A DNA stretch of 64,000 nt, taken from the NCBI GenBank assembly GCA_964500645.1, contig CAZCOH010000005.1, forward strand, positions 8,259 to 72,258. The letters run 5' to 3'. Below, in pieces: positions 8,425 to 16,204 of the stretch. A model generated the notes under the pieces. The model was not told the origin of the DNA. It made no database searches and was given only the letters and a program-made list of their open reading frames with translations. Position 1 is the stretch's first letter. Each line of letters starts with the position of its first letter. The translations under genes and the position numbers were made by a program. This DNA comes from CAYFIW01 sp964500645 (GTDB lineage: Bacteria; Chloroflexota; Dehalococcoidia; Lucifugimonadales; UBA826).

Positions 8425-9495
8425 TTAAGTATTACCAAGACACCGCACGACTTCGTCACCTACTTGCTGAGTAGTAGCCGTGCCCCCTAAATCCGGAGTT
8501 AGGATTTTCCCTTCCTCTAGAATATGTCGAACACTTTTTTCAATGTCATCTGCAGCCGTTGATTCGTTTAGATGTTTTAGCAGCATTCCTGCAGTGAGTA
8601 TCTGGGCCATAGGATTGGCTATCCCCTTTCCCATAATGTCGGGGGCACTCCCATGAACGGGTTCAAACATAGAAGGGTATCTCCTATCGGGGTCTAAATT
8701 CGCGCTGGAGGCTAACCCCATACTTCCTGTAATAATCGCTCCAATATCCGTTAAAATGTCCCCAAATAAATTGCTTCCTACAACTACGTCAAATGACTCG
8801 GGTTTCCGTATAAAGTCCATAGCTGCCGCGTCCACAAGAAGTGAATCAGTCTCGATATCAGGAAACTCCGAGGAGACCCTTTCAAAGGCTTTATCCCAAA
8901 CTAACATCCCGTACCCTTGAGCATTAGATTTGGTTATAGATGTCAGATGCTTCTTTTTATTTCTCCGTTGAGCTAGCTGAAACGCATACCTAATTACACG
9001 CTCGCAACCCATTCGGGTGAATATCCCGGCCTGGATACCGACCTCTGAAGGGAAATCCGCGTATTGGAACCCACCTACATTGGCATATTCGCCTTCAGTG
9101 TTTTCTCTTATGACCACCATATCTATATCGTATGCCGATTTATCGGAAAGCGGTGATGTAATTCCTGGATAAAGAATACTCGGCCGTTCACATACGTATT
9201 GATCAAAACTTCTTCTGATCGGTAGAAGCAACCCATTGAGAGTAATATGATCCTGAATGTCTGGATGTCCTACCGCACCTAGGAAAATTGCGTCAAACTC
9301 GGCTAGAGAGTCTATTCCATCCGACGGCATCATTTCCCCAGTTTCTTTATAGTAGTCTGACCCCCATGGAAACTCTTGGAATTCGATATCAAAACCATGT
9401 CCTTTGGAGACCTCGTTAAGCACCTTAAGGCCCTCTTCTACGACTTCAATTCCAATTCCGTCACCTCTGATAACTGCAACTTTGTGATTTTTCAT
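8425..9495 (-). CDS. Tartrate / D-malate dehydrogenase-like beta-decarboxylating dehydrogenase
   Basis: This is a paralogue of LeuB but closer to the TtuC/DmlA branch. The diagnostic stretches are WGSDYYKETGEMMP, FLGAVGHPDIQDHITL-NGLLLPIRRSFDQY and VVIRENTEGEYANVGG, in place of the LeuB RELTGG signature. The metal helix (GSNLFGDILTDIG) and EPVHGSAPDIMGKG are intact. The enzyme probably oxidises D-malate, tartrate or a related 2-hydroxy diacid with NAD. At 356 residues it is full length. It heads the leuS-leuB run, so a role in leucine synthesis cannot be excluded from context, though the sequence argues against it. Confidence 0.85.
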   Translation of the reverse strand: MKNHKVAVIRGDGIGIEVVEEGLKVLNEVSKGHGFDIEFQEFPWGSDYYKETGEMMPSDGIDSLAEFDAIFLGAVGHPDIQDHITLNGLLLPIRRSFDQYVCERPSILYPGITSPLSDKSAYDIDMVVIRENTEGEYANVGGFQYADFPSEVGIQAGIFTRMGCERVIRYAFQLAQRRNKKKHLTSITKSNAQGYGMLVWDKAFERVSSEFPDIETDSLLVDAAAMDFIRKPESFDVVVGSNLFGDILTDIGAIITGSMGLASSANLDPDRRYPSMFEPVHGSAPDIMGKGIANPMAQILTAGMLLKHLNESTAADDIEKSVRHILEEGKILTPDLGGTATTQQVGDEVVRCLGNT

Positions 9496-9605
9496 TGATT
9501 CCTTCCTAGTTTCTCAGTCGATAACTTCTTAAACCGGTTATTAGCACAGCGCAGGAAATGTTAACTTACTGGAGAGATATGTGGTAGGTAAAGTATAGAC
9601 AACAG

Positions 9606-10088
9606 TCATAGAACCCCTGCCACCACGTCAATAGCATAGCAACCCAGCTCTACAACATCTGCAGGGGGAACCAACAGTTTGCCTGATTCACTTGATAGTC
9701 CGTCTTTCAAATTATCTTTGGAAAACCATGCCCAACCTTGGCTAAGATTTTCGAGAGACTTAGGTGTGCATATGTATATGAAATCAAGATGCTGATGAAA
9801 GCCTTCCTTTGGATCATCAATATCTTCAATGAGTATTATTTCGGGGGAATGTATAGATTTTGGGTACGAAAATTTAAAGTTAGTTGTTGTGGGTCCAATA
9901 AAGAGGTCGACTTCAAGTCCTGTCTCCTCCGTAACTTCTCTCAAAGCGGCTCCGACAGGGTCCTCATTCGGTTCTATATGACCGCCCGGAGGGAGATATT
10001 CCATTACTTTTTTGTGCCAATGTAATAGGACTTTTTCCTGATAGACTACATACGCGCTGGAAGTGAAATGCCTAACATTCTCCGACAT
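9606..10088 (-). CDS. NUDIX hydrolase
   Basis: The 160-residue protein has a complete NUDIX box around residues 35-58 (GGHIEPNEDP, then REVTEETGLE), which binds the divalent metals needed to cleave nucleoside-diphosphate-linked substrates. The LPPGGHIEPNEDP form resembles cytosolic housekeeping members. The substrate is not predictable. It is divergent from the thiamin operon and separated from it by the riboswitch region, and there is no link to thiamin beyond adjacency. Confidence 0.85.
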   Translation of the reverse strand: MSENVRHFTSSAYVVYQEKVLLHWHKKVMEYLPPGGHIEPNEDPVGAALREVTEETGLEVDLFIGPTTTNFKFSYPKSIHSPEIILIEDIDDPKEGFHQHLDFIYICTPKSLENLSQGWAWFSKDNLKDGLSSESGKLLVPPADVVELGCYAIDVVAGVL

Positions 10089-10174
10089 CTATTTCTTACT
10101 CCACATGATTGAGATTAGAAATACTCTAATGTATTAACGACTATTATTGAAATACGCCGTCAATACATTACGTA

Positions 10175-10180
10175 TATAAT
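10175..10180 (+). promoter_or_regulatory. Candidate -10 box of the thiamin operon
   Basis: A consensus TATAAT ends 11 bases before the GGGGAG that opens the TPP aptamer, a sensible distance for the transcript start. The best -35 match, TTGAAA at 10147-10152, is 22 bases away, which is too far for a standard promoter, so only the -10 is proposed. Confidence 0.45.
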
Positions 10181-10186
10181 GCCCTT

Positions 10187-10274
10187 ACTACGGGGAGCTT
10201 TTCTAGCTGAGAGGGTGTTGCATTTGCACCGACCCAACACCTGATCTGGGTAATGCCAGCGGAGGGAATTTCAG
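10187..10274 (+). promoter_or_regulatory. TPP riboswitch (THI element)
   Basis: The aptamer is recognised by its conserved blocks in order: GGGGAGCT, CTGAGAGGGTG, GACCCAACACCTGATCTGGG and TAATGCCAGCGGAGGGAA. Together these form the pyrimidine-sensing and pyrophosphate-sensing helices known from TPP riboswitches. It lies about 80 bases upstream of thiG. Downstream, GTCTCC (10279-10284) is complementary to GGAGAC (10342-10347), which contains the thiG Shine-Dalgarno. CTCCC (10281-10285) could instead pair with GGGAG at the start of the aptamer (10193-10197). This suggests translational control by alternative pairing; that part is inference. Confidence 0.96.
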
Positions 10275-10351
10275 CCAAGTCTCCCAACATAAAACATTAA
10301 AGTTTTAATTCTACGATTGGAGTAGATATTTCTTTATATATGGAGACAGGG

Positions 10352-11122
10352 ATGCAAGATCATTTAGACATTGCCGGAAAAAAATTTACCTCGAGGTTGA
10401 TGGTTGGGACAGGGCGGCACAGAAGTATGGATGAAATGGTTGACTCCATTGAGGCATCAGGAGCCGAGATTATAACCGTCGCTATCGGAAGGTTGGATCT
10501 GTCTAATCTCGCCGAAAAAACGATCCTTGACTACTTTGATTGGGACAAATACACAATTCTGCCTAATACAGCAGGTAGCAAAACTTCGGAAGAAGCAATT
10601 TTGACTGCTAAATTAGCAAGAGAAATCACTGGATCAAGTTGGATTAAATTGGAAGTAATTCCCGACCCATCTCACTTGCTTCCCGATCCGATAGGAACAT
10701 ACCAAGCGGCGAAAGAATTAGTCGCCGAAGGCTTTGACGTTCTTCCTTATATTCATGCAGATCCCGTTTTGGCAGCTAGATTAGACGACCTTGGATGCGC
10801 TACTGTCATGCCCCTAGGTTCTGCGATTGGATCAGGTCAGGGTATTTTAACAATGGAAGAGATCAAATTGATTATTCGCTCTTCGACAGTTCCTGTGGTT
10901 GTTGATGCAGGATTAGCCGTACCCTCCGATGCGTCACAGGCGTTGGAAGCGGGTGCGGACGCGGTATTAGTTAACACAGCTATCGCTCAATCTCTTAATC
11001 CCAAAATGATGGGTAATGCATTCAAATTAGGAGTTGAAGCTGGACGAAATGCTTATTTGGCTGGAAGGATACCGGCTCAGGAGACCGCAGTTGACAGTAG
11101 TCCTGGTGCAGGAAGTTCTTAA
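10352..11122 (+). CDS. thiG: Thiazole synthase
   Basis: ThiG builds the thiazole phosphate of thiamin from deoxyxylulose 5-phosphate, dehydroglycine and ThiS thiocarboxylate. The TIM-barrel protein shows FTSRLMVGTGRH near the start, the SSWIKLEVIPDP strand with the Schiff-base lysine, LGCATVMPLGSAIGSGQG, and the phosphate site VVDAGLAVPSDA with GADAVLVNTAIA. I chose ATG 10352 (256 residues) because GGAG at 10342-10345 is 6 bases upstream; an ATG at 10340 would remove that site from the leader. It is first in a thiG-thiE-thiS operon under a TPP riboswitch. Confidence 0.96.
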   Translation: MQDHLDIAGKKFTSRLMVGTGRHRSMDEMVDSIEASGAEIITVAIGRLDLSNLAEKTILDYFDWDKYTILPNTAGSKTSEEAILTAKLAREITGSSWIKLEVIPDPSHLLPDPIGTYQAAKELVAEGFDVLPYIHADPVLAARLDDLGCATVMPLGSAIGSGQGILTMEEIKLIIRSSTVPVVVDAGLAVPSDASQALEAGADAVLVNTAIAQSLNPKMMGNAFKLGVEAGRNAYLAGRIPAQETAVDSSPGAGSS

Positions 11123-11141
11123 ATCTAAAGCGATTATATTT

Positions 11142-11777
11142 ATGGTTTTGATTAACGCTCCTATATTCTCACTCGTTACTAACCGCAGTAGGGTTAAAAA
11201 TGAAGATTTTATTTCCGTTATCGAAGAAGTCGTTGCAGGCGGGGTGAATCTCGTTCAGATTAGAGAAAAGGATCTCTCCATAGATGAATTGCAAAATATT
11301 TATTGTAAATTAGCGGATCGGATCAATAGGAATTCTTTAATTTCTGTAAATGTATCAAAGTTTACCAACAAATTCGGACATGGCTGCCTACTTCATTTCC
11401 CTGAAGACGTAAAATTAGACCCCCAAATTAGAAAATCCAAATTCGGTCAGTCTGTCCATTCGGTGCAAAGTGCTGTTACCGCAGAGAAAGCCGGGGCATC
11501 CTACCTCTTCGCGGGTACCATCTTTCCATCGAAGAGTCATCCAGGCCTACCAGGGGCAGGTACCGAGTATCTAGCCAGTATATGCCGGGCTGTCACGATA
11601 CCAACAGTCGCGATAGGTGGGATTGACGAAACAAACACTGAATCAGTTATGAAATCAGGGGCGGCAGGCGTAGCAGTTATCTCGAGTTTATTGGAAGCTA
11701 AAGACCCTTACAAGAAAGCCTTGGAAATCAGTCATATAATAGAGACAGCTTGGGAAAACAACCGTTTGGGAATTTGA
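11142..11777 (+). CDS. thiE: Thiamin-phosphate synthase / TenI-like TIM-barrel protein
   Basis: ThiE couples the pyrimidine and thiazole moieties to thiamin phosphate; the related TenI isomerises the thiazole. Shared landmarks are LVQIREKDL, GQSVHS, AGTIFPSKSHPG and VAIGGI. The usual IND-R and GVHLGQ-D motif of ThiE, which binds the pyrimidine pyrophosphate and metal, reads VNVSKFT and CLLHFPED here. TenI function is therefore a real alternative. The start at ATG 11142, 19 bases after thiG, gives 211 residues. An earlier in-frame ATG at 11034 lies inside thiG and is not needed. Confidence 0.75.
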   Translation: MVLINAPIFSLVTNRSRVKNEDFISVIEEVVAGGVNLVQIREKDLSIDELQNIYCKLADRINRNSLISVNVSKFTNKFGHGCLLHFPEDVKLDPQIRKSKFGQSVHSVQSAVTAEKAGASYLFAGTIFPSKSHPGLPGAGTEYLASICRAVTIPTVAIGGIDETNTESVMKSGAAGVAVISSLLEAKDPYKKALEISHIIETAWENNRLGI

Positions 11778-11778
11778 A

Positions 11779-11985
11779 ATGATTGAGATCAGGATAAACG
11801 GGAATATTGAAAGAATCGAGGATGATTCGACTTTAGACTCATATTTGCAAATCCTTGGATTACAGGACCGCAAAGCAATTGCAATTGCTTTAAACGGAGA
11901 AGTGATCCCAAGAGAACAATTCTCTCAAACAAAAATATCTGTTGGCGATTCGTTGGAAATCGTAAGGGCGATAGGCGGAGGATAA
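11779..11985 (+). CDS. thiS: Sulfur carrier protein ThiS
   Basis: This ubiquitin-fold carrier of 68 residues ends in a Gly-Gly-Gly tail, whose terminal glycine is adenylated and thiocarboxylated to donate sulfur to ThiG. The middle has the family pattern ALNGEVIPREQFSQT and the C-terminus reads GDSLEIVRAIGGG. It starts 1 base after the thiE stop, so the two are translationally linked. No thiF, thiO or thiH is nearby, so its activating and dehydroglycine-forming partners must be elsewhere. Confidence 0.92.
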   Translation: MIEIRINGNIERIEDDSTLDSYLQILGLQDRKAIAIALNGEVIPREQFSQTKISVGDSLEIVRAIGGG

Positions 11986-11993
11986 TCCTTACG

Positions 11994-12761
11994 TTATTTA
12001 GATGCCTCTATTACCAGAGCGAATGGAATTTTCTCCAGCCGTTCCCTATAAGGCTCCCAATAAGGTCCTTTGTAGGGCGAAAGATCGGAATCTTGTATCG
12101 GTAACGCTCTTGGTTCCAATAATCTTAGAATTTTGAATCCTTGATTTAAAACAGAGCCAACGATCTCCTCAATCGTGCGAAAGATCGTGAGATTTAACTC
12201 CTTTCCATCCTCATCTTCATCAGCCCATATTTCGACCGGGAGATTAAAGTAGTCATGGGCTATTACTGCCTTTTCTGTTGTGTCCCATTGGAAAGAGCCT
12301 AAAGGGTGAACCGTACTAAACAAAATACGTCCATCCGGCCGCAGAATTCTATAAGATGCAGCAAAAAATTCATCGATGTTTGAAACAAACTCAATGGCAA
12401 ACATAGATAATATCCAATCGAAAGTTTCACTTTTTATCCAGTCTAGAGAGGTTATGTCACCTCTAATTACATCTGAATTTCCGTTGGGTATTTTTAATTT
12501 GTGAGCGTGCCTTATTTGTTCCATTGAGGCATCCACCCCTACTGACCATCCACCTTTTCTGGCACAGGCAATCGTGTTCTGTGCTGCACCGCATCCAAGT
12601 TCCAAGAAACGTTTGCCTTTGAAATCTTGAATAATCTGTATGGCTTCCGCACCTTGTCCTAACGGTGAGAGGTGAATGTCCTCAACAGATATTTCACTTA
12701 GCCGCTGGTAAGTATCAGCCATTGAACTCCAGCCAGAAATACTATTTTCTATAAGATCCAC
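11994..12761 (-). CDS. SAM-dependent methyltransferase, class I
   Basis: The Rossmann-type methyltransferase signature is clear: FLELGCGAAQNTIACA (motif I, near residues 52-67), VGVDASMEQIRHA (motif II), and SMFAIEFVSNIDEFFAASYRILRPDGRILFST (motifs III-IV). The 255-residue length fits the Methyltransf_11 group of small-molecule methylases. The substrate is unknown. It faces thiS tail to tail, 8 bases apart, and is divergent from the dehydratase gene. Confidence 0.85.
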   Translation of the reverse strand: MDLIENSISGWSSMADTYQRLSEISVEDIHLSPLGQGAEAIQIIQDFKGKRFLELGCGAAQNTIACARKGGWSVGVDASMEQIRHAHKLKIPNGNSDVIRGDITSLDWIKSETFDWILSMFAIEFVSNIDEFFAASYRILRPDGRILFSTVHPLGSFQWDTTEKAVIAHDYFNLPVEIWADEDEDGKELNLTIFRTIEEIVGSVLNQGFKILRLLEPRALPIQDSDLSPYKGPYWEPYRERLEKIPFALVIEASK

Positions 12762-12839
12762 AATTTAAGGCTCCTTCTATGTAATATAGGTGAATGCTTC
12801 AAAGTATTATCTAGGTTTCAATAATCGGGGGACAAGTAT

Positions 12840-14858
12840 ATGAATAATAAAAAGACTCTTATTAATACGGAGAACGTCATATCACCAGAAGATGCGGTCT
12901 TCGACTTTGCGACTCATGCAGATGGTCCCTCTGGGAAAATACCTTTCACCGCCGAAATATTAATAGACCAGCCCAGCGGAGACCATTTTGGAATGAGTCA
13001 AAATGCCGGTATGGGGTGGGATCCAAAAGAAATGCTTAGAAAACATTTTCTAATATTATCCACCTCTGGCGGCCTCCGAGATCCCAATGGCTCACCGATT
13101 GCTTTGGGCCTCCATACGGGTCACTACGAATTGACACTTCAAGTGGAGGAAGCGGCCAAACAACTGAAGGATTTAGGAACTATTCCCTACTCCCTATATT
13201 GCTCAGACCCTTGTGACGGACGCACTCAAGGTACCACCGGCATGATGGATTCCTTGCCATATCGAAACGATGCTGCTCAGGTTTTTAGGCGGCAGGCAAG
13301 GTCACTCCCGACGGCAGTAGGAATCATGGGTATAGCCTCATGCGATAAAGGCCTCCCCGCCATGATGATGGCCCTTGCAGGCCTTCGAGATAAGCCAGTT
13401 GTAATTGTCCCCGGTGGATCAACTTTAGCTGTAAGAGATGGCGAAGATACTGGCATGATTCAATCGATTGGTGCCAGATTTTCGCAGGGTGAAGTGACTC
13501 TGGATTACGCACAGGATATGGGTTGCAAAGCCTGTGCGTCGCCAGGCGGAGGATGCCATTTTTTAGGTACAGCAGGTACATCTCAAGTCATATCTGAATC
13601 TCTCGGGTTATCCTTGACTCACAGTGCTTTATGTCCATCCGGAACCCCCGCCTGGAAGGACATAGCCAAGAGATCGGCAAGAGCGTTAGTTTTAGCCGAA
13701 AATCAGAATCTAGACTCCAACGCAGTCTTGACGGATGCTGCTTTTCGAAATGCGATGGTAGTTCATGCTGCATGTGGTGGGTCAACAAATCTTTTACTCC
13801 ACTTACCTGCAATCGCGCATGCGGCTGGTCGGCATAGGATGACTGTAGAAGAATGGAATAAGGTAAACAAGGAGACCCCGAGATTAGTAGATGTTCTGCC
13901 AAATGGCCCTATCGGGTTCCCTACGTCTGAGCTATATTCCGCCGGTGGTGTCCCTGAAGTCATGTTGCATCTTCGAAAATTAGGATTACTAGACACACAG
14001 GTTGCGACGGTTACCGGACAATCCCTCGGAGAGAATCTAGACTGGTGGGAATCTTCTGAAAGGCGGGGGGTTTTTAGAAAATATCTATTGGAAAAAAACG
14101 GCGTCTCGCCCGATCAAATAATAATGACCCCTGATAATGCAAAAAAGAATGGCCTGACAAGTACAGTCTCATTTCCTATAGGGAACATCGCCCCTGAGGG
14201 ATCCGTCATAAAAAGTACAGCTATAGACCCTTCAGTCGTGGACCCCGATGGAATCTACCGTAATCTCGGTTACGCTCGGGTTTTTAATACGGAAAAAGAA
14301 GCCATAAGTTCGATCAAAAGCCAAAAGAAAGACCTGAAACTCAAGGCTGGAGACATCATGGTTCTTAAATGTGGGGGGCCTATGGGAACCGGTATGGAGG
14401 AGGTTTATCAAATCACCGCAGCACTAAAACATTTGTCCTATGGAAAGGAGATAGCTCTTATTACCGATGCAAGATTTTCCGGCGTCTCAACAGGAGCCTG
14501 TATAGGGCACGTTGGACCGGAAGCTCTCGCAGGTGGTCCAATCGGCAGAATTGAAGAGGGCGATTTAATTGAAATTATCATTGACCGAGAAAGGTTAGAA
14601 GGCACTATAAATCTAGTGGGAGACAACTCGGGACATCATGGAAAGGCTTGGGGAACCAAAACACTCGCGGAGAGAAAAGATTCGGAATCTCTCAAACCAC
14701 ATCCTAAAATACCAGATGATTCTCGTCTTTGGGCTTCTCTACAAGATGTGTCAGGCGGTACATGGGGAGGATGCGTCTTTGACGTAGACCAAATTATCAA
14801 GACTCTCGAGGCCGGAAAAGAGGTTCTCCGGGCCCGAGAGAAAATAGTTCCTGACTGA
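12840..14858 (+). CDS. IlvD/Edd-superfamily dehydratase of the YjhG/YagF (sugar-acid, xylonate-type) branch
   Basis: This Fe-S enzyme removes water from a polyhydroxy acid to give a 2-keto-3-deoxy acid. At 672 residues it is much longer than IlvD (about 560) and matches the YjhG/YagF branch, which acts on D-xylonate and similar acids. The likely cluster ligands are Cys125 (DPCDGRTQG), Cys168 (ASCDKGLPAMMM) and Cys239 (GGGCHFLGTAGT). The C-terminal half has the GDIMVLKCGGPMGTGMEE and TDARFSGVSTGACIGHVGPEA motifs. Its neighbours are an NHL protein, an amidase and a transketolase-like enzyme, so a sugar-acid catabolic role is plausible but the substrate is not established. Confidence 0.88.
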   Translation: MNNKKTLINTENVISPEDAVFDFATHADGPSGKIPFTAEILIDQPSGDHFGMSQNAGMGWDPKEMLRKHFLILSTSGGLRDPNGSPIALGLHTGHYELTLQVEEAAKQLKDLGTIPYSLYCSDPCDGRTQGTTGMMDSLPYRNDAAQVFRRQARSLPTAVGIMGIASCDKGLPAMMMALAGLRDKPVVIVPGGSTLAVRDGEDTGMIQSIGARFSQGEVTLDYAQDMGCKACASPGGGCHFLGTAGTSQVISESLGLSLTHSALCPSGTPAWKDIAKRSARALVLAENQNLDSNAVLTDAAFRNAMVVHAACGGSTNLLLHLPAIAHAAGRHRMTVEEWNKVNKETPRLVDVLPNGPIGFPTSELYSAGGVPEVMLHLRKLGLLDTQVATVTGQSLGENLDWWESSERRGVFRKYLLEKNGVSPDQIIMTPDNAKKNGLTSTVSFPIGNIAPEGSVIKSTAIDPSVVDPDGIYRNLGYARVFNTEKEAISSIKSQKKDLKLKAGDIMVLKCGGPMGTGMEEVYQITAALKHLSYGKEIALITDARFSGVSTGACIGHVGPEALAGGPIGRIEEGDLIEIIIDRERLEGTINLVGDNSGHHGKAWGTKTLAERKDSESLKPHPKIPDDSRLWASLQDVSGGTWGGCVFDVDQIIKTLEAGKEVLRAREKIVPD

Positions 14859-15893
14859 CTATCTAATGCGTTCTAATTTCTGCATAGATCTCAATTCCCT
14901 AGCAGGTTCCATTTTGCTGCCATAGTCACTCCATGAGACCTCGGCGACATAAATGTCTCCTTTTGAATCAACGGCTATGCCATGCGGAGAGAAAAACCTT
15001 CCACTTTGTTCACCATAACTCTGCCGTCCGACACGAGCTACCAAGTTGCTGGAAAGATCGTATATCCCTACGCGAGGCCCTAAGTCTGTACCCATGTCAT
15101 TGGATGCTATTCCGGCGAAATATTCACCTACATACATGAGATCTGACCCTGAGGATCCATCGAGGCACATGATCGCTGCACGGGACATATTGAGCCATTG
15201 GGTCTCGTATTTCCCTTCACTGTTAAAAACCTGAATACGGTGGTTCTCCCTATCTGCTATGTAAACCCAGCCATCAGAATCTACGACAACCCCGTGTACA
15301 ATGTTAAATTGTCCCTCACCTGTCCCGGATTCTCCCCAGGAAAATAACAAATTCCCGTCGGGACTATATTTGTGTACCACGGCGTTAGAATATCCATCTG
15401 CGACGTAGAAATTTCCAGTCGAAGGTTCCACTGCCACATGCGTTGGCTTAGCGAATGGCTTTCCGCTCATTGGCGGCGCCCCTGCACCAGGTGTCCCTAA
15501 AGTCATTAACAGTTTTCCGTCAGAAGTAAATTTCCTTACGGTACTATCACCATTGTCTACACAAAACACTTCATCATCGGGCCCAATTGTCACTCCGTGT
15601 GGATTTGCAAAAACCCCCTCGCCCCAAGTGTCTAATATGTTTCCTTGGGAGTCGAAGATTATCATCGGAACGGTCCCCCGATTGAAAACGTAGACTCTAT
15701 CTTTCGAATCAACATCGACGGCGGTTGCCTCTTTGTAAGTCCAACCATCCGGAATGTTTCCCCAATCTTTACCTGAGAGTTTATAAGTAAATCCGTTCTC
15801 CCCCAGGATAACCTCTCCTATTTCATCGTCTTTACCGACGGTATGTCCTTCTTCTTGAATCCCAAATTCCCAATTATCTTCCTTATCAGGCAT
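14859..15893 (-). CDS. NHL-repeat beta-propeller protein
   Basis: The 344 residues contain about six NHL blades with the recurring pattern VDVDSKDRVYVFNRG, PHGVTIGPDDEVFCVDNG, PTHVAVEPSTGNFYVADGY and HGIAVDSKGDIYVAEV. Such propellers occur in peptidyl-alpha-hydroxyglycine amidating lyases and in lactonase-like or scaffold proteins. No signal peptide or membrane segment is visible, so it is likely cytosolic. It abuts the dehydratase stop codon directly, tail to tail. It is a clear paralogue of the protein at 62408-63409. The function is unknown. Confidence 0.82.
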   Translation of the reverse strand: MPDKEDNWEFGIQEEGHTVGKDDEIGEVILGENGFTYKLSGKDWGNIPDGWTYKEATAVDVDSKDRVYVFNRGTVPMIIFDSQGNILDTWGEGVFANPHGVTIGPDDEVFCVDNGDSTVRKFTSDGKLLMTLGTPGAGAPPMSGKPFAKPTHVAVEPSTGNFYVADGYSNAVVHKYSPDGNLLFSWGESGTGEGQFNIVHGVVVDSDGWVYIADRENHRIQVFNSEGKYETQWLNMSRAAIMCLDGSSGSDLMYVGEYFAGIASNDMGTDLGPRVGIYDLSSNLVARVGRQSYGEQSGRFFSPHGIAVDSKGDIYVAEVSWSDYGSKMEPARELRSMQKLERIR

Positions 15894-16006
15894 AGGTGCC
15901 TCCTTGAAAAGCTATCTGCGTCTGTTATGGTCCTTTAATGGCAATATTGCTTAGAAGTCGCACTTATTGTCAAGCGTTATTAAAAATCAGGAGCAAGTGA
16001 AGACAC

Positions 16007-16201
16007 ATGGCTAAGAATAAAATCGAATTAACTATAGAGATTGAAGACGATCAAGCAGATTGGATCTCAGACAACATTGGAGAATTTGATTTAGCGGATG
16101 AATCAAAAGCATTTAGAATACTACTAGACTACGCAATGGATGAAGTGGAGGCTGACACAGTTTTCTCCCCCAACAACATAAGATGCCGGCATTGCGGATA
16201 A
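16007..16201 (+). CDS. Small acidic protein with C-terminal CxxC, unknown function
   Basis: I do not recognise this 64-residue protein. The first half (KIELTIEIEDDQADWI) could form a strand and helix like a ribbon-helix-helix protein. A helix follows, then a C-terminal IRCRHCG with one CxxC, which might pair with another subunit to bind zinc. AGGAGCAAG lies upstream of the ATG. Its stop is 3 bases before the amidase start, so the two are almost certainly co-translated, suggesting a joint function. Confidence 0.6.
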   Translation: MAKNKIELTIEIEDDQADWISDNIGEFDLADESKAFRILLDYAMDEVEADTVFSPNNIRCRHCG

Positions 16202-16204
16202 GTC

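Noticed and set aside
11034..11141. Upstream extension of the thiE frame
   Set aside because: It lies inside thiG and adds sequence with no family similarity; ATG 11142 gives the normal length.
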